From Candidatus Accumulibacter meliphilus (GTDB lineage: Bacteria > Pseudomonadota > Gammaproteobacteria > Burkholderiales > Rhodocyclaceae): DNA of 35,529 bases. The notes beneath the pieces are model-generated. The model did not search any database. It was not told where the DNA came from and was given only the letters and a program-made list of their open reading frames with translations. The position numbers and the translations under genes were made by a program. Every line of letters starts with the position of its first letter. Positions within the stretch are counted from its first letter, which is position 1. The stretch is from contig QPGA01000005.1 in NCBI GenBank assembly GCA_003332265.1, positions 122,065 to 157,593 on the forward strand, given 5' to 3'. Shown piece after piece: positions 16,940 to 28,600 of this stretch.

Positions 16940-17788
16940 GTGCCTGCCGACTACCAGCGTTGCGCGGAACTGATCGCCCAGGCCGATGGCCTGCTGATCA
17001 CCGCCGGCGCCGGCATCGGTGTCGATTCCGGCCTGCCCGATTTTCGCGGCGCACAGGGTTTCTGGGGCGCCTACCCGGCACTCGGTCGAGCGCGCATCGC
17101 CTTCGAGCAGATTGCCAATCCGGCCGCCTTCGAGCGCCAGCCCCGCCTCGCCTGGGGCTTCTACGGGCATCGCCTGCAGCTCTACCGACGGACCGTTCCC
17201 CAGCAGGGCTTTGCGATCCTGCGCCGGATCGGCGAAAGCTTGGCGCATGGCAGTTTCGTATTCACCAGCAATGTCGACGGGCAATTTCAGAAAGCGGGTT
17301 TTCCCGACGAGCGCATCAGCGAATGCCACGGCTCCATCCATCACCTGCAGTGCAGCGCTGGCTGTAGCGCCGACCGCGACAGCATCTGGCCCGCCGACGA
17401 CTTCGAGCCCGAGCTCGACGAAGAACGGTGCCTGCTGACCGGCGACTTGCCGCTCTGCCCCCGCTGCCGGAAAATCGCCCGCCCGAACATCCTGATGTTC
17501 GGCGACTGGGGATGGCTGGGGCAGCGCAGCGACGCCCAGGATCGCCGCCGGCAAGCCTGGCTGCGGCGCGTCGAGCGCCTGCTGATCATCGAAGTCGGCG
17601 CCGGCACCAACATCCCGACCGTGCGCCTGCTCGGCGAGCGCCTCAAGGGAACTCTGATCCGTATCAACCCCAGCGAAGCGCAACTCCCCGCTGAAAAAAG
17701 CGGCAAAGACGGAAAAGCTGGCCACGGCCTGGCTATCGCTGCCGGCGGTCTGGAAGCGCTGCGCGCCATCGCCGCGAGTCTCGAATAG
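16940..17788 (+). CDS. Sir2-family NAD-dependent deacylase
   Basis: Sirtuins use NAD to remove acyl groups from lysines. The 282-residue protein has the NAD loop TAGAGIGVDSGLPDFRG at residues 21-37, TSNVDGQF at 109-116, catalytic H130 in ECHGS, and a zinc ribbon with C138, C142, C173 and C176. It ends with a Rossmann GAGTN and INPSE segment. TSNVD replaces the common TQNID, and the protein has an extra insert around 150-165, so substrate choice may differ from CobB. The start is a GTG directly after the radical SAM stop; no internal ATG gives a better N-terminus. NAD-glycohydrolase activity instead of deacylation cannot be excluded. Confidence 0.85.
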   Translation: MPADYQRCAELIAQADGLLITAGAGIGVDSGLPDFRGAQGFWGAYPALGRARIAFEQIANPAAFERQPRLAWGFYGHRLQLYRRTVPQQGFAILRRIGESLAHGSFVFTSNVDGQFQKAGFPDERISECHGSIHHLQCSAGCSADRDSIWPADDFEPELDEERCLLTGDLPLCPRCRKIARPNILMFGDWGWLGQRSDAQDRRRQAWLRRVERLLIIEVGAGTNIPTVRLLGERLKGTLIRINPSEAQLPAEKSGKDGKAGHGLAIAAGGLEALRAIAASLE

Positions 17789-17826
17789 CGAGCAGCGCCG
17801 ACCTCCGCTGATGCCGCTTTGCCACG

Positions 17827-19053
17827 TCAGGCGGCTGACGGCGGGCCCAGATCTCGCCGGAACGGCAAGTGCTCGGCCGCCTGCTCGCGGTAATCGGCCA
17901 GCGCCTGGCCCTGCAGCGCCAGATGCCGGCCAAGCAAGGCACGCATTTCCGGATCGCCGATCCAGTGCGCAGAATGCACAGCGGTCGGCGTGAAGCCGCG
18001 TGACAGCTTGTGCTCGCCGCCGGCGCCGGGCTCGAAGCGCGCCAGTCCCTGCCGCAGGCAATAGGCGATGCCCTGGTAGAAGCAGAGTTCGAAGTGCAGG
18101 CTGTGGTAATTGCCGCGGCAACCCCAGTAGCGCCCATAGAGCGCTTCGTCGCTGCGAAAACAGATTGCCACGGCTACCGGCAAGCCGTGATCGCGAGCGA
18201 TGAAAGCGACCATGCGGCGACCCAGCGCCGTCCCCAGAGCGGCGAAACAGGCCGCCGAGAAAACGGCGTGATTGTTGAACTTCTCGAAGGTATCGGCGTA
18301 GAGGGCGTGCAGCAGCGGCCATTCGGCGGGATCGATCTGATCGCCGTGCCTGATTTCGATCGCCAGGCCGCTTTCCTGCACCCGCCGTCTTTCAGCGCGC
18401 ACCTTGCGGCGCTTGGCGGCGCTGAAGCTCGCCAGATAGCCGTCGAAATCGCCACACCCCGGGTTGATCCAGTGGAACTGAACGTCGTGGCTGATCAACA
18501 AGCCCTCGCTCTGCAACATCCTTGCTTCGTCCTCGTCCGGCAAGGCCACGTGCCAGGAAGACAAACCGGCGCTGCTCAGCAGCGTCCTGGCGCCAGCGAG
18601 CAAGGCCTGGCGAACGCCAGCCGCCTGCGGCCCGGCGGCAACCAGCAAGCGTGGCCCGGCCACCGGCGTGTGCGGCAGGCAGCTCATCAACTTCGGGTAG
18701 TACTGCCGGCCAAGCTGCCGATAGGCGGCGGCCCACGACCAGTCGTAGATGAAATCGCCATGCGAATGGGTCTTCAGGTAGAGCGGCAGAATGCCGACGA
18801 CGGCACCGCTTGCGTCGCTGGCCACCAGATGGCGGGCCGCCCATCCCCATGCGCGCGCCGCCGCGCCATACTGCTCGATGATGGTCAGGAAATCGGCGTT
18901 CAGGAAAGGATGACCGGCAGGGCAGAGGCGATCCCACGCCTGGCGCGGAATCGCGCTCGCCGAAAGGGCGGTGCTGATCGAGATGCGAGAAGGCAAGCGG
19001 GTCTCCCGGAGCATGGCGGCAAGGGCCGGCGCGGCGCCAGCCCTTGTCGGCAT
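17827..19053 (-). CDS. COG3146 GNAT/FemAB-like acyltransferase
   Basis: The 408-residue protein belongs to the COG3146 group (DUF482), annotated as peptidoglycan-synthesis-like or GNAT-fold N-acyltransferases. It has the family's HPFLNADFL start near residues 48-56, then PLYLKTHSHGDFIYDWSW, and a C-terminal GAGGEHKLSRGF. No signal peptide is seen, so it is probably cytoplasmic. The true start is uncertain: the first 28 residues are unlike relatives, and M14 at 19014 is another option. The gene begins only seven bases after the acnA stop, so it is co-transcribed with aconitase. Its reaction is not known to me. Confidence 0.75.
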   Translation of the reverse strand: MPTRAGAAPALAAMLRETRLPSRISISTALSASAIPRQAWDRLCPAGHPFLNADFLTIIEQYGAAARAWGWAARHLVASDASGAVVGILPLYLKTHSHGDFIYDWSWAAAYRQLGRQYYPKLMSCLPHTPVAGPRLLVAAGPQAAGVRQALLAGARTLLSSAGLSSWHVALPDEDEARMLQSEGLLISHDVQFHWINPGCGDFDGYLASFSAAKRRKVRAERRRVQESGLAIEIRHGDQIDPAEWPLLHALYADTFEKFNNHAVFSAACFAALGTALGRRMVAFIARDHGLPVAVAICFRSDEALYGRYWGCRGNYHSLHFELCFYQGIAYCLRQGLARFEPGAGGEHKLSRGFTPTAVHSAHWIGDPEMRALLGRHLALQGQALADYREQAAEHLPFRRDLGPPSAA

Positions 19054-19060
19054 CCTGGTT

Positions 19061-21778
<2,718 letters not shown>

Positions 21779-21976
21779 GGAAGACCTCCGCAGGGTTTTG
21801 CACGAGATACAGGAAACAATCGGGCCGACATCGCGCAGCAGGCAATTGCGCAATCGGGCTCGTTGCCGCCGCTGGGCACGCAGCCAACCCGGCCGGCGTG
21901 GCTTGGTGGCTGGCGTGGCCTCCGCAATCGCAGCTGCGGGCGAGTTCTGGTCGGCGACAGCTTCAATAATAGCCGC

Positions 21977-22100
21977 TAACGGTCATGCCACGTGGAGACA
22001 CCTCAAATCATGAAAGTCATGACCGTCCCCCTTCCCCCGGCCCTTCTCCCGCAGGGGGCGAAGGGAGGTTCGTGAGTCGCTTGCGCGACTTTCACATTAA
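21977..22100 (+). repeat. Dispersed 125-bp repeat, copy C1
   Basis: First of two head-to-tail copies in the 610-base gap between acnA and the DJ-1 gene. Its left 40 bases diverge from the others, reading GGTCATGCCACGTGGAGACA where copies C2 and D read GGTCATGACAGTCGAGAT. The right part is almost identical to C2. It ends in TTAA, which is also the start of C2. Confidence 0.85.
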
Positions 22101-22222
22101 CGGTCATGACAGTCGAGATACCCCGGATGATGAAAGTCATGACCGTCCCCCTCTTCCCCCGGCCCTTCTCCCGCAGGGGGCGAAGGGAGGTTCGTGAGTC
22201 GCTTGCGCGACTTTCACATTAA
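22098..22222 (+). repeat. Dispersed 125-bp repeat, copy C2
   Basis: Full copy directly joined to C1 through a shared TTAA (22097-22100). It contains the inverted arms ACGGTCATGAC and GTCATGACCGT, a GC-rich hairpin and an AGTCGC/GCGACT hairpin. Beyond it, 22223-22389 holds the leader of the DJ-1 gene. Confidence 0.9.
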
Positions 22223-22389
22223 TGCAACGCCCTCCCCTTTCTGGGAAAAATGCACGCCGCGCGACGCCGTCCCGGCAACTGGCGCCCGGCAGCGCCTGCG
22301 CATTCGACAGGCTTTGTATACAATCCTTGCGTATCAACTTCGTGACGCTTCTTTCGAGCGCTCGTTTCCCTCACCCCAAGGAGACCCAA

Positions 22390-22971
22390 ATGGCCGCAAA
22401 AATGATTCTGATGATCACCGGTGACTTTACCGAGGACTACGAAACGATGGTTCCCTTCCAGGCCCTGCAGATGGTCGGCCATACCGTGCACGCCGTCTGC
22501 CCGGGCAAAACCGGCGGCGAACAGGTACGCACCGCAATCCACGATTTCGAAGGCGACCAGACCTACAGCGAGAAACCGGGACACCGCTTCACGCTCAACG
22601 CCGAGTTCGCCACCGTGAACGCCGAAGACTACGACGCGCTGGTCATTCCCGGTGGCCGCGCGCCCGAATACCTGCGCCTCGACCCGGCAGTGATCGCCAT
22701 GGTTCAACATTTCGCCAGCGCCGGCAAACCGATTGCCGCCATCTGCCACGGTGCGCAACTGCTGGCTGCCGCCGGTGTGCTGGCGGGACGCTCGTGCTCC
22801 GCCTATCCAGCCTGCGCGCCCGAAGTCCGCGCGGCCGGTGGCAGCTTCGCGGACATCCCGGTCGATGAGGCGCTGGTCGATGGCAATCTGGTCAGCGCAC
22901 CGGCCTGGCCCGCACACGCAGACTGGCTGGCCAAATTCCTGAAGGTTCTGGGAACGCGCATCGAGCCATGA
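22390..22971 (+). CDS. DJ-1/PfpI family protein
   Basis: The 193-residue protein has the flavodoxin-like DJ-1/PfpI fold. The nucleophile is C119 in [10 protein letters not shown] with H120 next to it, and the conserved glutamate is near residue 15 in GDFTEDYE. The pattern fits the PfpI-like branch, with possible roles in protein protection, deglycation or proteolysis. I set the start at ATG 22390, with AAGGAGACCC immediately upstream as a ribosome binding site. The gene is isolated, flanked by repeat copies C2 and D on either side, which may mark a rearrangement. Confidence 0.85.
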   Translation: MAAKMILMITGDFTEDYETMVPFQALQMVGHTVHAVCPGKTGGEQVRTAIHDFEGDQTYSEKPGHRFTLNAEFATVNAEDYDALVIPGGRAPEYLRLDPAVIAMVQHFASAGKPIAAICHGAQLLAAAGVLAGRSCSAYPACAPEVRAAGGSFADIPVDEALVDGNLVSAPAWPAHADWLAKFLKVLGTRIEP

Positions 22972-22976
22972 GGCGC

Positions 22977-23101
22977 TAACGGTCATGACAGTCGAGATAC
23001 CCCGGATGATGAAAGTCATGACCGTCCCCCTCTTCCCCTGACCCTTCTCCCGCGAGGGGAGAAGGGAGTTTCGTGAGTCGCTTGCGCGACCTTCGTATTA
23101 A
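22977..23101 (+). repeat. Dispersed 125-bp repeat, copy D
   Basis: The best-preserved copy. Hairpin 1: ACGGTCATGAC (22979-22989) pairs perfectly with GTCATGACCGT (23015-23025). Hairpin 2: CCCTTCTCCC (23042-23051) pairs with GGGAGAAGGG (23057-23066). Hairpin 3: GTCGC (23077-23081) pairs with GCGAC (23086-23090). The element begins within GCTAACGG and ends in ATTAA. Confidence 0.9.
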
Positions 23102-23123
23102 CCCCCGGCGGGTGAGCCGCGGC

Positions 23124-25094
23124 TCACCACAGCTTGCGCGTATCGAGCCAGCTCACCCGTCCGGTGCGACGCTTGACTTCGTGGTACATGTGCGCGGTTC
23201 CGCCCGGGCCGTCGCCGCCACCGCCATTCCACAGACAGATGAAACGCACCTTGTCGACCCCCCAGGCCAGGGCGGTGTACAGGAGCCAGAGGTTACAGCG
23301 CTCGAAAGCATTCGCCGCTTCGCCACGCAGATCCTTTGGCAGCGTACCGAGTTCCGCCGGCATGATCCGCGGCTCCTCGGCAAGCATGCTGATCAGCGTG
23401 AAGTAGCGCTGCCGCCACTGCTCGCCGTTGCTCGCCGGCAGCACCGAGCGCTCGATGAACTCGGGTTCCTCGAAAGGGAGCATCGCTTGCAGGCGGACGC
23501 CGCGCGCCTGACAGGCTTCCAGAAACAGCAGGTCGCCGCCACTGGCGGCCTGCGCCAGCGCCAGGTCCCCTGGCCCCGCGGCGAGCTGGTCGAGCGCCTC
23601 GGCGATCTTCGCTGCCGCCAGCGCCTCCTTCTCGGCAGCAAAACGCGGCGGTTGGCGGCCGGCGGAATCGATCATGTGACCGCTGAAGAGCAGCACCTGG
23701 CGGGGCTCGAACGGCGGACTGCTGCGCTCGATCTCGCGTTCGACGATGGCCAGCGCCGCAGCCGTCTCGGCTGGCCGGAAGTCGATATCGCGCAGAAGCT
23801 GCAGCGTCTGGCGACTCGAATCGAGCGCGAACCAGTCGCCGTTGGCCGCCGCCACCATGTTCGCGTACTCCTTGCCGATACTCGCCGGCGGATTGACCAG
23901 CAAACAGAGTTCGGCGTAGCTGGCGCGCGCCCAGTAGTCCTTGCGATCGCGCTCCTGGGCAGTCAGGCTGGACCAGAGGACACCACCGACGAGGTTGTCG
24001 ATCACCGTCTGGCTGGTCTCGCCGCCACAATGCCGGCGCAGAAGTTGCAAGGTCAGCGCGTTGATCCCCGAGTAATGATGTGCCGGGTCGGCGATGAAGG
24101 CCTGGTAGTAGGGGTCAATGGCCTCGCCAAGCGCCGCATTCTCATGCTTGGCGGCAGCGTGCATCTCTGCCGGCGTCAGCCCTGGCCGGCGCCAGCGCGC
24201 CAGCCAGTTCTCCTTTTCGACGCGCCCGAGCAGTGCCCAGCATTCGGCATCGCGAGGATAGTCACGCGTCAGTTGCCGCACCCATTCGCGCGCCTCCTCG
24301 AAGCGGCCCAGGCGACCCAGGCAGACCGCTTTCTTCTCCCGGCTGGCCTTGTCGTCAGCGTCGATGGCCAGCGCCAGGTCGAACTGCTCGAGCGCCAGCT
24401 GATACTGCTTGAGCTTGAGCAAGGCGTTGCCGGCGGTATGCCTGGCTTCACGGTGCAGGGCGCGGATCGGCGTCTCGTCGGCGAGCAGCAGAATGTCGCC
24501 GGGACGGTTTTTCTGCCGCGCGATCTCCATTCGCCGATCCCAGCTGGCATGGGCATCGGAAAACTCGTTGTGCTGTTCGAGCAGCAGCTGCCGCCACTGC
24601 GGCTGTTCAAGATTGGGGATGCGCTTAAAAACGGGGCTCACCTTGCGCCGCGTCGAGCTGGCCATGCTGGCGCGCGCCATCGCCGTCAAGGCGGCACAGT
24701 CCGCGGCCAGAGTGGCCGGGTCAGGGGCTCCGTCGCGCAGCGTGTAGCGCAGCTTGCGATCGGTATAGGTGTCGAAGGGCTGGCTGGCCCGTGGCCCCTG
24801 CACCAGCACCACGCCACGCGCGCGCAGCGCGTGCCGGATACCGAGCTCATACCAGACATTGGGATTGTCCAGCGTCAGATCGGCAACCACCAGATCGGCG
24901 AGCAGCAGTTCCTGGAACATGTCATCCAGGATATCGCCGGGACGCTCCTCTTCGTCGGCCTTGAAAACTGCCATCCCGGCCGCCGTCAGGGCCGGCCAGA
25001 TGTACTCGGCGTAGACCCGATTGAAATCGATCAGCTGCCCATCGGGCCCGCGCTTGCTGCCGAAGGGCATGACGACGAAAGCGTGGGCCTTCAT
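23124..25094 (-). CDS. TIR/NDT-like, TPR and SLOG-like multidomain protein
   Basis: The 656-residue protein begins with a fold seen in TIR-like and nucleoside 2-deoxyribosyltransferase-like proteins. It has VVMPFG at 7-12 and NPNVWYELGIRHALR at 78-91, with a candidate catalytic E83. Residues about 205-290 look like TPR helices (ALEQFDLALAI, EEAREWV). The C-terminal part from about 465 resembles SLOG Rossmann domains: LLFSGHMID at 468-476, AASGGDLLFLEACQARGV at 516-533 and LPFEEPEF at 539-546. Such parts occur in bacterial conflict and death-effector systems, where the TIR-like part cleaves nucleotides and the SLOG part senses them. No signal peptide or membrane helix is seen. It is the last of four same-strand genes that include CHAT and metacaspase. 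I infer a signalling or effector role. Confidence 0.7.
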   Translation of the reverse strand: MKAHAFVVMPFGSKRGPDGQLIDFNRVYAEYIWPALTAAGMAVFKADEEERPGDILDDMFQELLLADLVVADLTLDNPNVWYELGIRHALRARGVVLVQGPRASQPFDTYTDRKLRYTLRDGAPDPATLAADCAALTAMARASMASSTRRKVSPVFKRIPNLEQPQWRQLLLEQHNEFSDAHASWDRRMEIARQKNRPGDILLLADETPIRALHREARHTAGNALLKLKQYQLALEQFDLALAIDADDKASREKKAVCLGRLGRFEEAREWVRQLTRDYPRDAECWALLGRVEKENWLARWRRPGLTPAEMHAAAKHENAALGEAIDPYYQAFIADPAHHYSGINALTLQLLRRHCGGETSQTVIDNLVGGVLWSSLTAQERDRKDYWARASYAELCLLVNPPASIGKEYANMVAAANGDWFALDSSRQTLQLLRDIDFRPAETAAALAIVEREIERSSPPFEPRQVLLFSGHMIDSAGRQPPRFAAEKEALAAAKIAEALDQLAAGPGDLALAQAASGGDLLFLEACQARGVRLQAMLPFEEPEFIERSVLPASNGEQWRQRYFTLISMLAEEPRIMPAELGTLPKDLRGEAANAFERCNLWLLYTALAWGVDKVRFICLWNGGGGDGPGGTAHMYHEVKRRTGRVSWLDTRKLW

Positions 25095-25100
25095 GCCCGT

Positions 25101-25129
25101 CTAAGCGTCATAACATGTAGAGACACGCC
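25101..25129 (+). repeat. Dispersed repeat, remnant copy E
   Basis: The first about 29 bases of the element are recognisable, in the C1 version, with roughly 20 identical positions including CTAA and GAGACAC. It lies in the short gap between the lipoprotein and the TIR/SLOG gene. It looks like an old, mutated copy cut after its left end. Confidence 0.5.
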
Positions 25130-25131
25130 AG

Positions 25132-25575
25132 TCAGCGCGCAACGACGCGGGCACCGTCACCGTGGCCCTCGACATAGACGAGCTGTCCCTTGCGCAAACC
25201 CGAGACACCGGCCTGAGTAACTGAAATCAGGACACCACTGCCGGTACGCACGACGATCTGCTGCCCGGCGACCGGTTGCTCATATTTCTTCTCGATCTCA
25301 TTACCGGCGAGCGCGCCGCCGACGCTTCCCAGCACCATCGCCACATCGCGCCCGGTACCCGCACCGATCAGGCTGCCAACCCCCAGACCGGCCAGACCAC
25401 CAACCACCGCGCCGACACCCGGATGATGATTGCTCGGCAACTGGACCTCAAGGATCTGTTCGACGACGCCGCTACGAATCGCCATTTCCCCCGCTTGCCG
25501 GCTGGCGCCGGCACAAGCCGTGAGGAAGCTGACGAGGACAAGGACCGACAGGCAAGACAGGAACTTCTGCATCAT
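25132..25575 (-). CDS. Glycine-zipper lipoprotein, SlyB-like
   Basis: The 147-residue protein has a lipoprotein signal with lipobox FLTAC (C21). A glycine zipper follows at 53-92 (GVGAVVGGLAGLGVGS and GSVGGALAG), then a small beta-like tail. This is the architecture of SlyB/Pcp outer membrane lipoproteins. I chose the first of two adjacent ATGs (25575), with AAAGGA upstream; the second at 25572 differs by one residue. It lies between the giant CHAT gene and the TIR/SLOG gene in the same direction, so it may belong to that operon or be a bystander. SlyB in other bacteria supports envelope stability under stress. Confidence 0.75.
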   Translation of the reverse strand: MMQKFLSCLSVLVLVSFLTACAGASRQAGEMAIRSGVVEQILEVQLPSNHHPGVGAVVGGLAGLGVGSLIGAGTGRDVAMVLGSVGGALAGNEIEKKYEQPVAGQQIVVRTGSGVLISVTQAGVSGLRKGQLVYVEGHGDGARVVAR

Positions 25576-25656
25576 GGCTATCCTTTCTGAACGATGGTTG
25601 ATGGAAAAATGGCTGTACACGTCACTTGCTACAAGCGGCGGAGGCGGCAAACGCCC

Positions 25657-28600
25657 CTAGCGTTTCCGCGTCGCGCGTTGACGCCCGGCACTGGCCGCTG
25701 CCTTCGACGGCAGTGCTTTCGCCAACGCCGCCGCGACCGGCGTCGCACCATGCGGGCGATCGCCTCGCTGGCATGCGCCGGGCCTGAGGCGTTCAGCAAG
25801 AGCGATCAGGCGGTCGGCCGCCAACTGCCAGCCGCCGTCACCGTGATCGTGACTTAGCGAGCGAGCGTCACAGAATCGGGAAAACAGGCAAATCTGAGCG
25901 ACCACCGAGTCGAGCTGCTTCGGCTTGAGGCAAAGAGAGGACAGCGTCTCCTGGAAAGCGCGCGTCACTTCGTCGAACGCCAGTTGGCCAACAGCTCCCG
26001 AGTGCATGAGCCGAGCATCGAGCAGGTGCTCGACGAGCAGCGACTCAGGCTCGCGCATCGCGTCCCAGAAATCGGCACTGCGTGCGTAAGCGTCGCGGGC
26101 CGCGGAACGGCAGTAACGCGCCAGGGCAATGGCCTCGCTGTCGGCGTTGGCCGCGTTGCCCTCCTCTCGCCGCTCGCCATCTGCCGGCACCAACAAAGCC
26201 TCGATCGCCAGCCGGTTGAGCGCGTTGTAGGATCGGAAAGCCGCATCGCCCGGCCGTCCCTCGCCTTGCCGGTAGAAACCAGCGCTGTCGCGCAAAGCCT
26301 GGTCCATCTGCGCCAGCGCGCCTGCACTGTCCACCTGAGCTGCTTTGCTGCCGGCTTCGGTCGCGCTTCCCGTCGCGGCGTCGGCGGCAAGCGCCCGGCG
26401 TGCAAAAACATTGGCCTTGCGCTTGGCAGCACTGCCGCGCAGTGCGCAACGTTCGCTATTGACCTGACCGCTAGCCGCCTCACCCGCCGCATGCGAGACC
26501 AGAGCGTCGAGAGCGCGCAGACGTTCGAGCGCGCTCTCGATCAACTTCAGCGCGCCGCCGTCCTTATCGTCCTTATCGTCACTTTCATCCTTCTCGCCCA
26601 TGCGCGCCTCGATATTGGCCAACTGCTCGATGTCGCGTATCGGCACCTGTCCGTCGCCGTCTTCGGACTGGATCGCGTCGAGGTAAGCCGCCCGCGCCTT
26701 GGCGAATTCACCGAGGTCCGCCCACACGCTCGCCAGCGCCGACTGTAGGGCCGGTAGGCGTAACCAGCCTGGCGGACAACGCTCCCTGAGCAAGGCCTCG
26801 ATGCTGCTCACCTGCGTGTCAAGCTCGCGCCGGGTCTGCCGCTCGCCGGCACGCGACAGCGCCGCACGGCGGCTGGACAGTTCGTCGAGCAATTCGTCCG
26901 GCGAGACATAGGCAACCGCGGCAGCGGCTTGGCCCGACAGGCGCGGTTCGGCCAGCCAACCCGGTTCGCCATAGGCCTGGTAGGCGCCCCAGGTGATGTC
27001 TTCGCGATTGGCCTGCCACACCGCCCGCCTGGCTTCGAAGACCGCCTGCCCGAAGGGGCGGCCTTCGAGCAGCAGGCTCTCGTAGAAAGCTTTGCCGAAG
27101 ATCATCGCTCCCTTGTCGTCCACCGCCCAGCCGGCAACGACCACGCAGCGCACACCGATATTGATCAACTCGCGCGCGACGCTGGCCGCCAACAGGTTGC
27201 CGTCTTGCAGCGTGCGCTCGCCGCTGTTGTCGTTTGCTCCCTTGGCGCTGCCCGTATCGACCTTGCCAAGGTGGCAGCAGCTCAGGAAAACGAGCTCGGG
27301 CACGCTTTCCATGGCGCGGATCTCGGCGGCAGTAATCAACAGACCATCGGAAAGGACGACGCCCGAACGGCGGCGGCCATCGACGTGCTGCTGATCGAAA
27401 ATGCCGTGCGCCGAGATATGCAGCAGCCGATAGGGATGCTGGTAGAGCCGTGTCAGCACGTCGGATGCGTTGCGGTCGCTGCCGATCTCGGCGACTACCT
27501 GGTAGGCAAGGCCCTGCAGGATGGCGGCCACCTGCGTAGCTTCCTCCTCTGCGCCCGGCAGCGGTGGCGGGTCGAGAGCATCGGGATGCCGCGGATCCGG
27601 AAAAGCCGCGACAAAACCTTCAACCGATGGATTGCCGACGACAAAGGCCGTGCGCTCCAGCCCCTGCCGCACCTGACGACGAAACTGCATGGCCGCAAGC
27701 TGCCGTACCACCGGGGTACGCAAGGCCAGTGGCAGTTTTTCCCCCGCACCACGCTGATCGTCGGCAAACATCAATTCCCACGGCAGGTTGGCAGTGTAGT
27801 CGTCGACCACCAGGACGATGCTCTCGAGCTGTCGTGCGGCATCCTTGAAGTCGTGCGGCACCATCAACTGGAAGAGCACGCGGCCGAAGTCCTCGCGCCA
27901 CACCGGCCTCTGGATCTGCTGGCGCACGAGTTTTTCGACCAGGCCCGGTTGCCGCTGGAGAACCACCGACTCGGCGCGCGCACGCTGGCCGACATAGAGA
28001 AAGCGTAGCCGTTCGGCGATCGCCGTGCGCTGTCGCGGCGCGCCTTGCGACGCGCCCCCTTGGCCAGAGTCGCCGGCCTTGGCGTCGTCGCACGCCGGCA
28101 GCCGAACGGCCAGGCCCTGCTCGTGGCGATCCGCGTCGGTGACGATCAGCCGTGGCCAGTAACTCGGGTTGCCGCTGTCGAACAGGCGCCGACGCAGTCC
28201 TTCGCCCTGTTCGAGCTCCGGCCAACAAACCAGCGCCACGTCGTAGCGCCGGGTCAGTTCGGCGAGCCGGTCGGGCATTCGCCGCAGCGCGTAGACGGCG
28301 GTGATCGCCGTATCCTGATAGAGCTCGACGATATCGAGGCGCGCCACGCGAATATCGAGTCGTGTCGTCTCGTAGAAACGTGCGTTGGCTTCCATGACGC
28401 CACGCAACAGCGCCTCGACAGAGGCCGCGACCGAGAGGTTCGCCGAAGAGTTGTAACCGAGCAGCAGCGCCGCCAGTGGCAGTTCGCGTTCGTCCTTGCC
28501 AAGCACGTCGATGACCTGCAGCAGGTAGCGCAGGACGCCGGCGCGCACCGCCTCGATCAGATCGCCAACGCTGAGGTTGCCATCGTAGGCGCCGAGACCG

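Noticed and set aside
15884-18322. A long open frame of about 810 codons on the minus strand
   Set aside because: It lies across the radical SAM and Sir2 genes, both of which have clear catalytic motifs on the plus strand. Its translation has no family motif and reflects the high GC content.
22060-22240. Short frames beginning [10 protein letters not shown] within the repeats
   Set aside because: The same peptide appears at every copy because the repeat itself is open in that frame; there is no ribosome binding site and no independent conservation.
21977-23101. Repeat copies C1, C2 and D as a CRISPR array
   Set aside because: Copies are about 125 bp, are partly joined without spacers, and one pair is separated by a complete gene. 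No cas gene is present.
23073-25220. A long plus-strand open frame of about 715 codons
   Set aside because: It is antisense to the TIR/SLOG gene and starts inside repeat copy D. The translation is Arg/Gln-rich without domains, which is typical of the complement of a GC-rich gene.
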